This document shows, piece after piece, positions 32,733 through 41,081 of a stretch of DNA of 64,000 nucleotides. The stretch comes from Nocardioides sp. T2.26MG-1 (lineage in GTDB: Bacteria > Actinomycetota > Actinomycetes > Propionibacteriales > Nocardioidaceae), in the NCBI RefSeq assembly GCF_950101795.1, contig NZ_CATNLZ010000032.1, forward strand, positions 248,001 through 312,000, given 5' to 3'. How positions within the stretch are numbered: position 1 is the first letter of the stretch; every line of letters starts with the position of its first letter. The notes beneath the pieces are model-generated. The model searched no databases, was not told the origin of the DNA, and saw only the letters and a program-made list of their open reading frames with translations. The translations under genes were made by a program, and so were the position numbers.

Positions 32733-33689
32733 TCAGCGCGCGTACGCCGGGACCGGCGGCTCCCGGTCGACCCATCGGGTCGGATCGGCCAGCCCGGTCG
32801 CGAACCGGCCCACCGCCCGGAGGAACACCGGCGAGCCCGCGAGGTCGCCGTTCGGGATGAACGTCTGGTCGCACGTGTCGTCCGGCAGCCGGCCGACGTC
32901 CGCGGGACCCGCGTGTGTGATCGCGTCGAGCGCCAGCGCGTAGGCGACCGGGTCGCCGAGGATCAGCCCGTGCTCGGAGGGATCCTGGACGCAGACGTCC
33001 TGCAGCAGGATGTTGGTGGCGCCCTCGAGCGTGCTCGCCGCCGGCTGCGGCCGCACGATCTCGTCGTACTGCGACGAGATCGACGTGATCGCCACCCCCT
33101 CCGGCAGGGGTGCGGCTCGCAGGGCGGCCAGGGTGCTCGAGCCCTGGCGCAGCTGCCACGCCAGCGGCGCGCACCGACCGGCCGCACAGAGCTCGTTGCC
33201 GAGCGCCGTGCCACCGAACGGGCCGGCCAGGCTGACCACGTCGGTGACCCGGGCCGCGACACCCGGCCAGAACGTCACCGCCCAGACCGGCAGTGCCCCG
33301 CCCTGGCTGTGCCCGACCACGGCGATACGCCCGCCGGCCTGTCGTGACGCGACCCGGATGCCCGTGGCGACGTACGGCGCCGCCGCGGTGAAGCTGCCCA
33401 GGGCGTGGTCGGGGAGCTCGACCGTGCAGGTCGCGAGCCCGTCGGCCTGTAGTGCCGGCTCGTAGCTCCACGACCACGTGTCCTCCGGCGTCGACCCGGT
33501 CCCCGCGACGAGCAGCACCACGCCACGCGCGGCGCGCAGCTCGGCGCGCGGCGCGCACCTCGTCGCCGACCGCAGCTCCGACGCGCGGGCGGAGGGTCCG
33601 GGCGCCGCGGCGTCCGTCGTCGCGAGCGGCACGACCGCGAGCGGACCGGCCAGGAGCAGGGCGGTGGCGAGTGCGGCGAGGCGCGGCAT
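32733..33689 (-). CDS. Secreted lipase (alpha/beta hydrolase, CalB-like)
   Basis: A 318-residue exported protein. A signal peptide covers about residues 1-28 (LAALATALLLAGPLAVVPLA). The mature part has GVVLLVAGTGSTPEDTW (oxyanion), VVGHSQGGALPVW (nucleophile), an Asp/His pair later (SQYDEIVRP and THAGPADVG) and paired cysteines that likely form disulphides. It resembles extracellular lipases of the actinobacterial class near Candida antarctica lipase B. The ATG at 33689 has GGAGGCAT directly upstream, supporting this start over a longer frame. It is divergent from hsaA across a KstR-type box, which could couple it to steroid use. Confidence 0.85.
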   Translation of the reverse strand: MPRLAALATALLLAGPLAVVPLATTDAAAPGPSARASELRSATRCAPRAELRAARGVVLLVAGTGSTPEDTWSWSYEPALQADGLATCTVELPDHALGSFTAAAPYVATGIRVASRQAGGRIAVVGHSQGGALPVWAVTFWPGVAARVTDVVSLAGPFGGTALGNELCAAGRCAPLAWQLRQGSSTLAALRAAPLPEGVAITSISSQYDEIVRPQPAASTLEGATNILLQDVCVQDPSEHGLILGDPVAYALALDAITHAGPADVGRLPDDTCDQTFIPNGDLAGSPVFLRAVGRFATGLADPTRWVDREPPVPAYAR

Positions 33690-33787
33690 ATGCCTCCAAC
33701 GACGGCTCCGAGTGCGGGTCACGGATCGCCGCCGGCCGCCGTAACGCAACGTTCACGGACCGAGGCAGGTGTCGTCTCGACCAAAAC

Positions 33788-33801
33788 GAGAACGTGTTCT
33801 A
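33788..33801. promoter_or_regulatory. KstR-type operator, 7 of 8 defined positions
   Basis: GAGAACGTGTTCTA contains the perfect 12-base palindrome AGAACGTGTTCT and deviates from the consensus only at the first base. It lies 34 bases before hsaA. Confidence 0.8.
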
Positions 33802-33835
33802 GTATTGCTGCTGTCCGACCACGACAGGAGATGCG

Positions 33836-35002
33836 ATGTCCCAGGCTGTTCTCGATGGCGTCCGTGACCTGCTGCCCGGCATCCGGGAGCGGGCCGACGA
33901 GGCCGAGCGTCTTCGTGTCGTCCCCGAGGCGTCGATCAAGGAGCTGGAGGAGGCCGGGTTCTTCCGGCTGCTCCAGCCCCGGCGGTTCGACGGCCTCGAG
34001 GCCGACCCCATCGACTTCTACACCGCCGTCCGCGACATCGCGGGCGCCTGCGGCTCGACCGGCTGGGTCTCCAGCGTGGTCGGGGTCCACCCCTGGCAGA
34101 TCGCGCTGTTCCCCGACGCCGCCCAGCAGGCCGTCTGGGGCAGCGACACGACCACGCGCGTGAGCTCGTCGTACGCCCCGACCGGCAAGGCCCAGGTCGC
34201 CGAGGGGGGCTACACGCTGTCGGGCAAGTGGAGCTTCTCCTCGGGCTGCGACCACTGCAGTTGGGTGCTGCTGGGCGGCCTGGTGTTCAACGACGAGGGC
34301 CAGGTCATCGACTTCAAGACGTTCCTGGTGCCGCGCGAGAACTACACGATCAACGACGTCTGGAACGTCGTCGGCCTCTCCGGCACCGGCTCCAACGACA
34401 TCGTGGTCGAGGACGTCTTCGTCCCCGCGGACTTCACGCTCTCCATGGGCGACACCGGGCGCTGCTTCGGCCCCGGCCAGGAGCAGAACCCCTCCGACCT
34501 CTACAAGCTGCCGTTCCACTCGATCTTCACCGGCACCATCACCACCCCGATCATCGGCATGGCGATGGGCGCGTACGCCGAGCACGTCGACATGCAGCAG
34601 AAGCGCGTGCGCGCGGCGTACCTCGGAGAGAAGGCCTCGCTCGACCCGTTCGCCGCGGTCCGCATCGCGAAGGCCTCCTCCGACATCGACGCGGCCTGGG
34701 CGCTGCTGGTCAACAACATCCGCGAGGAGCAGGCCTGCGTCGCGCGCGGGGAGAAGATCCCGCTCGGGCTGCGGCTCAAGGTGCGGCGCGACCAGGTGCT
34801 CGGCACCCAGCGCGCGATCGACGCCATCGACTCGCTCTTCGAGGCCTCCGGCGGCCGCGCGCTCGCGACCGGCACCTACCTGCAGCGGGCCTGGCGCGAC
34901 GCCCACGCCGGCCGCGTGCACGCCGCCAACGACCCGGAGCGGGCGCTGCAGATGTACGGCGCGCACGAGTTCGGGCACAAGGTCGACCCGGGGATGTACT
35001 GA
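33836..35002 (+). CDS. hsaA: 3-HSA hydroxylase, oxygenase component
   Basis: A 388-residue flavin-dependent monooxygenase of the acyl-CoA-dehydrogenase fold, matching HsaA. It uses reduced flavin from HsaB to hydroxylate the phenol 3-HSA to the catechol 3,4-DHSA. ACGSTGWVSSVVGVHPWQI, LSGKWSFSSGCDHCSWVLLG and WNVVGLSGTGSNDIVVEDVF are recognisable. It is the first gene of hsaA-hsaD-hsaC-hsaB, the same order as Rv3570c-Rv3567c. The start has ACAGGAG before ATG. Confidence 0.95.
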   Translation: MSQAVLDGVRDLLPGIRERADEAERLRVVPEASIKELEEAGFFRLLQPRRFDGLEADPIDFYTAVRDIAGACGSTGWVSSVVGVHPWQIALFPDAAQQAVWGSDTTTRVSSSYAPTGKAQVAEGGYTLSGKWSFSSGCDHCSWVLLGGLVFNDEGQVIDFKTFLVPRENYTINDVWNVVGLSGTGSNDIVVEDVFVPADFTLSMGDTGRCFGPGQEQNPSDLYKLPFHSIFTGTITTPIIGMAMGAYAEHVDMQQKRVRAAYLGEKASLDPFAAVRIAKASSDIDAAWALLVNNIREEQACVARGEKIPLGLRLKVRRDQVLGTQRAIDAIDSLFEASGGRALATGTYLQRAWRDAHAGRVHAANDPERALQMYGAHEFGHKVDPGMY

Positions 35003-35005
35003 CCG

Positions 35006-35923
35006 ATGACCCTCTCCAAGGAGTCCGTCCAGCGCTCCGTCAAGATCGGGGGGCCGGAGGCGGGGGACATCACCCTCGGCTACTACGAGGCCGGCCCGGA
35101 CACCCAGCCCAGCGACGTCGGCGGCGGGCTGCCGCTGGTGATGCTGCACGGCGGCGGGCCCGGTGCGTCCGCGTGGTCCAACTTCGGCGGCGCGTTGCCG
35201 ACGTTCGCCGCAACGTTTCGCACCCTGCTCGTCGACCAGCCCGGCTTCGGCAGGTCCGACAAGCCGCCGGTGGTCGGCAACTACTACCGCCACGCGGCCG
35301 ACTACGTCGTCAAACTGCTCGACGAGCTCGGCATCGACCGGGTGCACCTGCTCGGCAACAGCCTCGGCGGCGGTACAGCGATGCGGCTCGCGCTCACCTA
35401 CCCCGACCGGGTCGGCCGGCTGATCCTGATGGGCCCCGGTGGCCTCTCGCTCAACCTGTTCCACGCCGACCCGACCGAGGGCGTGCAGCGGCTGATGGAC
35501 TTCGGGGCCGACCCGACCCGCGACAAGCTCCGCGCGTTCATCTCGACGATGGTCGTCAACCAGGCGCTGGTCACCGACGAGCTGGTCGAGGAGCGGTTCG
35601 CCGACGCGACCGCGCCCGGTGCCCAGGAGGCGATGCGCTCGATGGGCATGTCGTTCTGGAACCCCGAGACCGCCGAGGACGGCATGCTCTGGCGCGAGGC
35701 GCACCGGCTGCGCAAGCACACGCTGCTGACCTGGGGGCGCGAGGACCGGGTGAACCCCCTCGACGGCGCGTTCGCGGCGCTCAAGCTGATCCCCAAGGCG
35801 CAGCTGCATGTCTTCCCCAACTGCGGGCACTGGGCGCAGATCGAGGCGGCCGAGGAGTTCGCCGAGGTCTCGATGGCGTTCCTGCGCCGCCACGTCGAAC
35901 GTCCCCGGAAGGACACCGCATGA
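35006..35923 (+). CDS. hsaD: 4,9-DSHA hydrolase (meta-cleavage product hydrolase)
   Basis: A 305-residue alpha/beta hydrolase matching HsaD, which cleaves the carbon-carbon bond of 4,9-DSHA to give a C5-C6 dienoate and the C/D-ring acid DOHNAA (HIP). MLHGGGPGASAWSNFGGAL is the oxyanion region; GNSLGGGTAMRLAL holds the nucleophile Ser119; WGREDRVNPLDG and NCGHWAQIE give Asp and His. It lies three bases after hsaA and overlaps hsaC by ATGA. Confidence 0.95.
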   Translation: MTLSKESVQRSVKIGGPEAGDITLGYYEAGPDTQPSDVGGGLPLVMLHGGGPGASAWSNFGGALPTFAATFRTLLVDQPGFGRSDKPPVVGNYYRHAADYVVKLLDELGIDRVHLLGNSLGGGTAMRLALTYPDRVGRLILMGPGGLSLNLFHADPTEGVQRLMDFGADPTRDKLRAFISTMVVNQALVTDELVEERFADATAPGAQEAMRSMGMSFWNPETAEDGMLWREAHRLRKHTLLTWGREDRVNPLDGAFAALKLIPKAQLHVFPNCGHWAQIEAAEEFAEVSMAFLRRHVERPRKDTA

Positions 35924-36822
35924 CCATCGACATCAAGTCCATGGGCTACGTGCGGGTGGCGAGCACCGACCTGGACCAGTGGAAGACCTTCGCCGGCAAG
36001 GTGCTCGGGCTCGCCGAGGGCCGAGGGCCGAACCCCGACCACCAGTACTGGCGCATCGACCAGGTCTCGGCCCGGCTGGTCGTCTTCCCCTCCGACGTCG
36101 ACCAGCTCGCCGCCACCGGCTGGGAGCTGGCCGACCATCAGGCCCTGCAGGAGGCCCGCGAGCACCTCGCCAAGGCGGGCGTGGAGTTCGAGGAGGGCAC
36201 CGCCGAGGAGCTCGCCGAGCGCCGGGTGCAGGAGCTGGTGCGGTTCCGCGACCCGTGGGACAACGTCTTCGAGCTCTTCCACGGCATCACCTACGAGTCC
36301 CGGCCGGTGGTGACGCCGTACGCCGCGAAGTTCGTGACCGGCGACCAGGGGATGGGCCACATCGTGCTGCCGGTGCTCGACGACGTCGAGGCGCTGCGGT
36401 TCTACACCGACGTGCTCGGCTTCCGGCTGCGCGACTCGATGAGCATGCCGGGGGAGTTCGTCGGCAAGGAGCCCGGGTCGAAGGTGTGGCTGCGGTTCCT
36501 CGGGGTCAACCCGCGGCACCACTCGCTGGCGTTCCTGCCGATGCCCAACCCCGCGAAGTGCGTGCACATCATGCTCGAGGTCGACGAGCTCGACCACGTC
36601 GGTCGCGCGCTGGAGCGGGTGCGCAAGCACAAGGCGCCGCTCTCCGCCACGCTCGGGCGGCACATGAACGACGAGATGATCTCGTTCTACGTGAAGTCGC
36701 CGGGCGGCTTCGACGTGGAGTTCGGCACCGACGGTCTCACCGTCGACGACGGGCGCTGGGTCGCCCGGGAGTCCACCGCGGTGTCCTACTGGGGCCACGA
36801 CTTCGGCGGCGGGACGCAGTGA
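35920..36822 (+). CDS. hsaC: Extradiol ring-cleavage dioxygenase
   Basis: A 300-residue iron-dependent type I extradiol dioxygenase, which opens ring A of 3,4-DHSA by meta cleavage. The two-domain VOC structure is evident. Iron ligands are His147 (GMGHIVLPV), a second His in NPRHHSLAF near residue 200, and a Glu in FDVEFGTDG near residue 267. It overlaps hsaD by four bases and is followed directly by hsaB. Confidence 0.95.
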   Translation: MTIDIKSMGYVRVASTDLDQWKTFAGKVLGLAEGRGPNPDHQYWRIDQVSARLVVFPSDVDQLAATGWELADHQALQEAREHLAKAGVEFEEGTAEELAERRVQELVRFRDPWDNVFELFHGITYESRPVVTPYAAKFVTGDQGMGHIVLPVLDDVEALRFYTDVLGFRLRDSMSMPGEFVGKEPGSKVWLRFLGVNPRHHSLAFLPMPNPAKCVHIMLEVDELDHVGRALERVRKHKAPLSATLGRHMNDEMISFYVKSPGGFDVEFGTDGLTVDDGRWVARESTAVSYWGHDFGGGTQ

Positions 36823-37524
36823 ATGGGCCCGGGTGAGAAACTGGGGCTCATGACCTCGGAGCCCAGTCGTCAGGTGCCCAGTCGCGACATCCCGGAGGGC
36901 ATGAGCCCGGACGCGCGGGAGACCTGGCCGAGCCCGGAGCTGATCAGCTCCTGGCTGGGCGATCAGGACATCGACTTCGAGTTCCGGCCCGGCGAGGACG
37001 TCGCCGTCCACGACGACCCCGAGACGGTGGCCGCCGCGCGGCGGTTCCGCGACGTCCTCGGCCGCTTCGCCTCCGGCGTCACCGTCGTCACCGGGGTCAG
37101 CAACGACGAGCCGGTCGGCATGACCTGCCAGTCGTTCTCCAGCGTCTCGCTCGACCCGCCGCTGGTGCTGTTCATCCCCGCCAAGACCTCGCGGGCGTGG
37201 CCGCTGATCCAGCGGTCGGGCAAGTTCTGCGTCAACTTCCTCGCCGCCGACCAGGCAGAGCTCTCCAACACCATGGCCAGCCGCGGCACCGACAAGTTCG
37301 CCGAGGTGAAGTGGACGCCCTCGCCCGCGACCGGGTCCCCGATGCTCGAGGGCGCGCTCGCCCAGGTCGACTGCACGATCCACACCGTCCACGAGGCCGG
37401 CGACCACTACGTCGTGATCGGTCGGGTGGTCGACCTCGTCACCGACGACACACCCGACGAGGCGGCGCCCGTCGACCCGCTGCTGTTCTACCGCGGCGAG
37501 TACCGCACCGCCGACCGGCGCTGA
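36823..37524 (+). CDS. hsaB: Flavin reductase component of the HsaAB monooxygenase
   Basis: A flavin reductase of up to 233 residues that supplies reduced flavin to HsaA. The reductase fold starts near residue 68 with RFRDVLGRFASGVTVVTGV, continues TCQSFSSVSLDPPLVLFIP and ends with PLLFYRGEYR. M. tuberculosis HsaB has about 187 residues, so this protein carries an N-terminal extension of some 50-60 acidic, Pro-rich residues (TWPSPELISSWLGDQDIDFE). The start is uncertain: ATG at 36823 directly after the hsaC stop, or ATG at 36850. Confidence 0.92.
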   Translation: MGPGEKLGLMTSEPSRQVPSRDIPEGMSPDARETWPSPELISSWLGDQDIDFEFRPGEDVAVHDDPETVAAARRFRDVLGRFASGVTVVTGVSNDEPVGMTCQSFSSVSLDPPLVLFIPAKTSRAWPLIQRSGKFCVNFLAADQAELSNTMASRGTDKFAEVKWTPSPATGSPMLEGALAQVDCTIHTVHEAGDHYVVIGRVVDLVTDDTPDEAAPVDPLLFYRGEYRTADRR

Positions 37525-37536
37525 GCCTGCAGGCTG

Positions 37537-37557
37537 AGCCCGGCCGGTTGCCGGGCT
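37537..37557. terminator. Probable terminator between convergent genes
   Basis: AGCCCGG at 37537-37543 pairs with CCGGGCT at 37551-37557 around a 7-base loop; a second palindrome AGCCTGCAGGCT lies at 37524-37535. They fill the 34-base gap between hsaB and the convergent cold-shock/cupin gene. Confidence 0.6.
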
Positions 37558-37558
37558 G

Positions 37559-38203
37559 CTACGCGCGACCGTCGGGTGGGTCGACGTTGACGGTCGGGAC
37601 CCCACCGCCGGCCCGCACGATCACGGCCAGCGACGGCTCGTCGAGCGGGTTGCTCTCGCGGTGGACGGTGAACGACGGCACATGGACGAAGTCGCCCGGC
37701 CCGGCGTCGACGTGGCCGTCGTACCCCTCGAACTCGAAGCGCAGCAGTCCGCGGACGACGTACAGCGCCGACTCGTTCACGTCGTGGTGGTGCCATCCGG
37801 ACACCACGCCGGGTGCGGTCTCCACCTGACCGGTCCACAGCCGCGGCAGCTCGAAGGCACGCTGCCGAGTCATCCCCGGCGTCGGGTCGGCGGCGACCAG
37901 GTCGTCGGCCCGGAACACCTGGACCGGCGGCGGTGGGCCGTCGAAGGAGATCGTCAGGCCGCTCAGGTACTCCGCGGCGCCCGGCGTGTCGCCGGGCCAC
38001 GCGGCGCGCGCCCGGAACGCGAATCCGTCCTGCTCGGCCTCCTCCCAGTCGAAGACCACAGCCTGGCCCGGGATCAGGGTCTTGTAGCCGTCCATCCGGA
38101 GCATCGAGCAGTGCACCCAGCACCCGCCCGGGGTGTCGGCAGAGTCGACGACGCCCCAACCCTCGAGCTCGCTCCAGGACCGGACCGTTCCCGTCGTGCG
38201 CAT
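37559..38203 (-). CDS. Cold-shock domain fused to cupin
   Basis: A 214-residue two-domain protein. Residues 1-70 look like a nucleic-acid-binding cold-shock domain: TGTVRSWSELEGWGVVDS, WVHCSML and GQAVVFDWEEAEQDG follow the RNP1/RNP2 positions in diverged form. Residues about 105-214 are a cupin beta-barrel with GWHHHDVNESALYVVRGLLR (His-rich metal site) and DFVHVPSFTVHRESN. The cupin half could bind a metal or small ligand. The pairing of the two is unusual and suggests a ligand- or metal-responsive RNA/DNA binder; the function is unknown. ATG at 38203; no good ribosome site. Confidence 0.85.
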   Translation of the reverse strand: MRTTGTVRSWSELEGWGVVDSADTPGGCWVHCSMLRMDGYKTLIPGQAVVFDWEEAEQDGFAFRARAAWPGDTPGAAEYLSGLTISFDGPPPPVQVFRADDLVAADPTPGMTRQRAFELPRLWTGQVETAPGVVSGWHHHDVNESALYVVRGLLRFEFEGYDGHVDAGPGDFVHVPSFTVHRESNPLDEPSLAVIVRAGGGVPTVNVDPPDGRA

Positions 38204-38272
38204 GGACCCAGCCTGCCACCGAGGGCCTCTGGCTGTCCGCACCTCGGGGTTCGCGGCTCCGGTCCCCTGGGG

Positions 38273-39257
38273 ATGCCCGGCGTCGACGGGCTCGCGCTGG
38301 CGCGCCGGATCTCGGCGACCCCGGCGCTGTCCGGCACCCGGCTGGTGCTGCTCACCAGCGGGGTGGAGCTCGACCCGGTGACGCTGCGAGCCGCGGGCGT
38401 CGTCCAGGTGCTGAACAAGCCGGTCCGCAGCTCCGCGCTCCTCGACATGCTGCTCGACCTCGTGCCCGTGGTCGCGGAGGAGGTCGCCACCGAAGGCCGG
38501 CCGGCCCTCGTCGGCGAGGGCCGCGGCCGGGTGCTGGTGGTCGAGGACGACCGGGTCAGCCAGATGGTCGCGCAGGGCGTGCTCACCCAGCTCGGCTACC
38601 GGGTCGACCTCGCCGCCGACGGCACCGAGGCGGTCGACGCCGTCGCCGCGACGGCCTACACGCTCGTCCTCATGGACTGTGACATGCCCGTGCTGGACGG
38701 CTTCGCCGCGACCGCCGAGATCCGTCGGCGGGAGACCGGCAGTGACCGGGTGCCGATCGTCGCCCTGACCGCGGCGTCGACACCGGAGGAGCGAGCCCGC
38801 TGCCGGGACGCGGGCATGGACGACTTCCTCGCCAAGCCGCTCGAGGTCGCCGAGCTGGAGTCCGTGCTCGAGCGGTTCGTGGACATCGGACAGGGGCCAC
38901 CGGCCGTGGACGATCGCGTCGTGCTCGACCCGGAGCGCGTGGACCTGCTCCGGCGCCTCGGTCCCGGTGACGGCCGCGGCCTGCTGGCGCCGGTCGCGGA
39001 GGCGTTCGACCTCCCCACCCCGCCTGCTCACGAGCATCCGGGCCGCCACCGACGGCCGCGACGGTCCGGGACTGCGTCGTGCCGCTCACGAGCTGGCCGG
39101 GAGCGCCGCGAACCTGGGCGCGGTCCGGGTCGCGGACCTGGCCCGGCGGATCGAGGACGCGGCCGGCGGCGACGCCGTCGACGCCGTCCTGGTCGACCGG
39201 CTCGCTGTCGAGCTCGACGACGCCCGTCGGTCGCTGTCGGAGGTGCTCAGAGCGTGA
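38273..39257 (+). pseudogene. Remnant of a hybrid sensor histidine kinase: partial receiver, receiver, Hpt (frameshifted)
   Basis: The frame enters in mid-receiver at GMPGVDGLALARRIS and ends that domain at LNKPVRSSALL. A complete second receiver follows: RVLVVEDDRVSQMVAQGVL, LVLMDCDMPVLDGFA (phospho-Asp) and DDFLAKPLE. An Hpt domain follows with RRAAHELAGSAANLGAVRVA, its histidine being the phospho-acceptor, but it is in the +1 frame; the shift lies near 39005-39030 in a C-rich run. The N-terminal sensor, DHp and ATPase domains of the kinase are missing altogether. The gene is therefore a degraded tail of a tripartite kinase. Its end overlaps the convergent fadE33 by 11 bases. Confidence 0.8.
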
Positions 39258-40209
39258 TCATCGCCCGGTGGGTCCGCGAGGTGCCGAACAGCTGACCGAG
39301 CGCGTGAGCGCGCTTGAGCACGAGGTGGGCATCGTGCTCCCACGTGATCGCGATGCCGCCGTGCAGCTGCACGGTCTCGGCGGCGATGTGGGCGAGCGCG
39401 TCGCCGCAGTAGGCCTTGGCGGTGTGCGCGAGCTGCTCGGCGTCGTCGGTGCGGTGGGCCACGGCGTACGACGCCGCCCACGACGCCGACCGCGCCATCT
39501 CGAGCCGCACGAGCATGTCGGCCATCCGGTGCTTGAGCGCCTGGAACGAGCCGATCGGCCGGCCGAACTGCACGCGCTCCTTCGAGTACTCCACCGTCAT
39601 GTCGAGCGCCCGTGACGCGCACCCGACCGCGAGGGCCGCACACCCGACGGCACCCACCAGCCGGGCCCGGTCGCGGGCCGCGGGCCCGTCGCCGATCCGG
39701 GTGGCCGCGGCGTCGACGCGCACGTCGGCGAGCCTGGTCGTCTGGTCCATCGACGGCACCCACCTCCGCTCGACGGTCGCCGGGTCGACCTCGTGGAGGC
39801 CGTCGCCGGCCGCCACCACCAGGATCGACGCGAGGTCGCCGTCGAGGACGGGGCCGTCGCCGTCGGTGTAGGCCGCCACGTCGCCGGCGGCGATGCGGGG
39901 GAGCAGCCGCTGCTTCGCCTCGTCGTCAGCACCGGCCAGCAGCGCCTCGGCCGTCACCAGCGACGAGAGCAGCGGGGAGGGGACGAGCGAGCGGCCGACC
40001 TCCTCGAGCACGACGAGCGAATCGAACAGCGAGAACCCGGCGCCGCCGTACTCCTCGGGGATGCCGAGCGCGGCCACCCCGATCTGCTCGCACAGGGTCT
40101 GCCACAGCCCCTCGTCATACGTCTCGACCCGGGGGTCGGCCCGCCTGCCGAGCAGCGAGCGGACGGTCGAGGCGAGCTCCTGCTGCTCCTCGGAGAGCGC
40201 GAACTCCAT
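39247..40209 (-). CDS. fadE33: Acyl-CoA dehydrogenase FadE33
   Basis: A 320-residue acyl-CoA dehydrogenase subunit of the short type. EYGGAGFSLFDSLVVLEEVG, SKERVQFGRPIGSFQALKHR and LHGGIAITWEHDAHLVLKRA are typical. Length and position match Rv3564 (FadE33, about 318 residues), which forms hetero-oligomers with FadE31 or FadE32 in late C/D-ring catabolism. It is last in fadD3-fadE31-fadE32-fadE33, the same order as Rv3561-Rv3564. Its ATG overlaps the fadE32 stop by one base. Confidence 0.9.
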   Translation of the reverse strand: MEFALSEEQQELASTVRSLLGRRADPRVETYDEGLWQTLCEQIGVAALGIPEEYGGAGFSLFDSLVVLEEVGRSLVPSPLLSSLVTAEALLAGADDEAKQRLLPRIAAGDVAAYTDGDGPVLDGDLASILVVAAGDGLHEVDPATVERRWVPSMDQTTRLADVRVDAAATRIGDGPAARDRARLVGAVGCAALAVGCASRALDMTVEYSKERVQFGRPIGSFQALKHRMADMLVRLEMARSASWAASYAVAHRTDDAEQLAHTAKAYCGDALAHIAAETVQLHGGIAITWEHDAHLVLKRAHALGQLFGTSRTHRAMITL

Positions 40210-41081
40210 CAGCTCGCCCCGAGCTGCTGGAGGAGCCGGCCGCGGTGGAAGTCGGGCGTGCCCCAGGCGGTGACGAGCGCACGGATCTTCGTCAGCCACA
40301 GGCTCAGGTCGAACTCGGCGGTGTAGCCGATCGCGCCGTGCACCTGCAGGCCGGTGCGAGAGGAGAGGTACGCCGCGTCGCCGGCGGCGATCTTGGCGGC
40401 GGACACGTCGACCTCGCCGAGCGCCGCGCCGAAGACCAGCGGACGGGCGAAGTCGAGCGCGATCCGCACGTCCGCGAGCGCGTGCTTGATCGCCTGGTAG
40501 GACCCGATCTCGCGGCCGAACTGCGTGCGCTGCTTCACGTAGGTCACCGAGTCGGCGAGCACCCGCTCCCCGGCGCCCAGCAGCTGCGCGGAGACCGCGA
40601 GGACCGCGAGGTCGAAGCCCGGCCGACTGGGCTCGCCGTCGCCGCCGACCTCGAAGAGCCGACGGGTGCGGTCGACCGAGACCCGCATCGCCCCGACCGA
40701 CGCGGCCGGGGTGCCGTCGACGTAGACGGCGTCGGCGACGTCGGCGTCCAGGGCGAACGGCACGTGGGGCGGCACCGCGACGGTCGCGATGCCCTCGACC
40801 TCGTGCCCGAGCGCGATCGGCAGGTACGCCGCAGACTCGACCCATGGGCCGGGTACGGCGTGCCGGCCGAGCGCCTCGAAGGCGACGGCCACCTCGACGG
40901 GCGTGGCGTCGGTCGCGAGCGAGGTGACCCCCAGCTCGGCCAGCCGGGCCCACAGCTTGAGACCCGGGTCGTGGTCGCCCTCGGCCCAGGCCCGCGCCAC
41001 CGCGACGGTGTCGGCTCCGGCCAGCAGCGAGTCGAGCGCGGCCGCGAAGTCGCGCTGGTCGTCGTCGAGCACGAACCTCAC
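40209..41081 (-). CDS. fadE32: Acyl-CoA dehydrogenase FadE32
   Basis: A 290-residue acyl-CoA dehydrogenase subunit. The C-terminal domain is clear: YVKQRTQFGREIGSYQAIKH, AGDAAYLSSRTGLQVHGAIG and YTAEFDLSLWLTKIRAL. It corresponds to Rv3563 by order and length. The N-terminal domain is short and diverged, as in other non-FAD-binding half subunits of steroid-specific ACADs. The GTG start at 41081 overlaps the fadE31 stop (GTGA), so translation is probably coupled. Confidence 0.9.
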   Translation of the reverse strand: MRFVLDDDQRDFAAALDSLLAGADTVAVARAWAEGDHDPGLKLWARLAELGVTSLATDATPVEVAVAFEALGRHAVPGPWVESAAYLPIALGHEVEGIATVAVPPHVPFALDADVADAVYVDGTPAASVGAMRVSVDRTRRLFEVGGDGEPSRPGFDLAVLAVSAQLLGAGERVLADSVTYVKQRTQFGREIGSYQAIKHALADVRIALDFARPLVFGAALGEVDVSAAKIAAGDAAYLSSRTGLQVHGAIGYTAEFDLSLWLTKIRALVTAWGTPDFHRGRLLQQLGAS

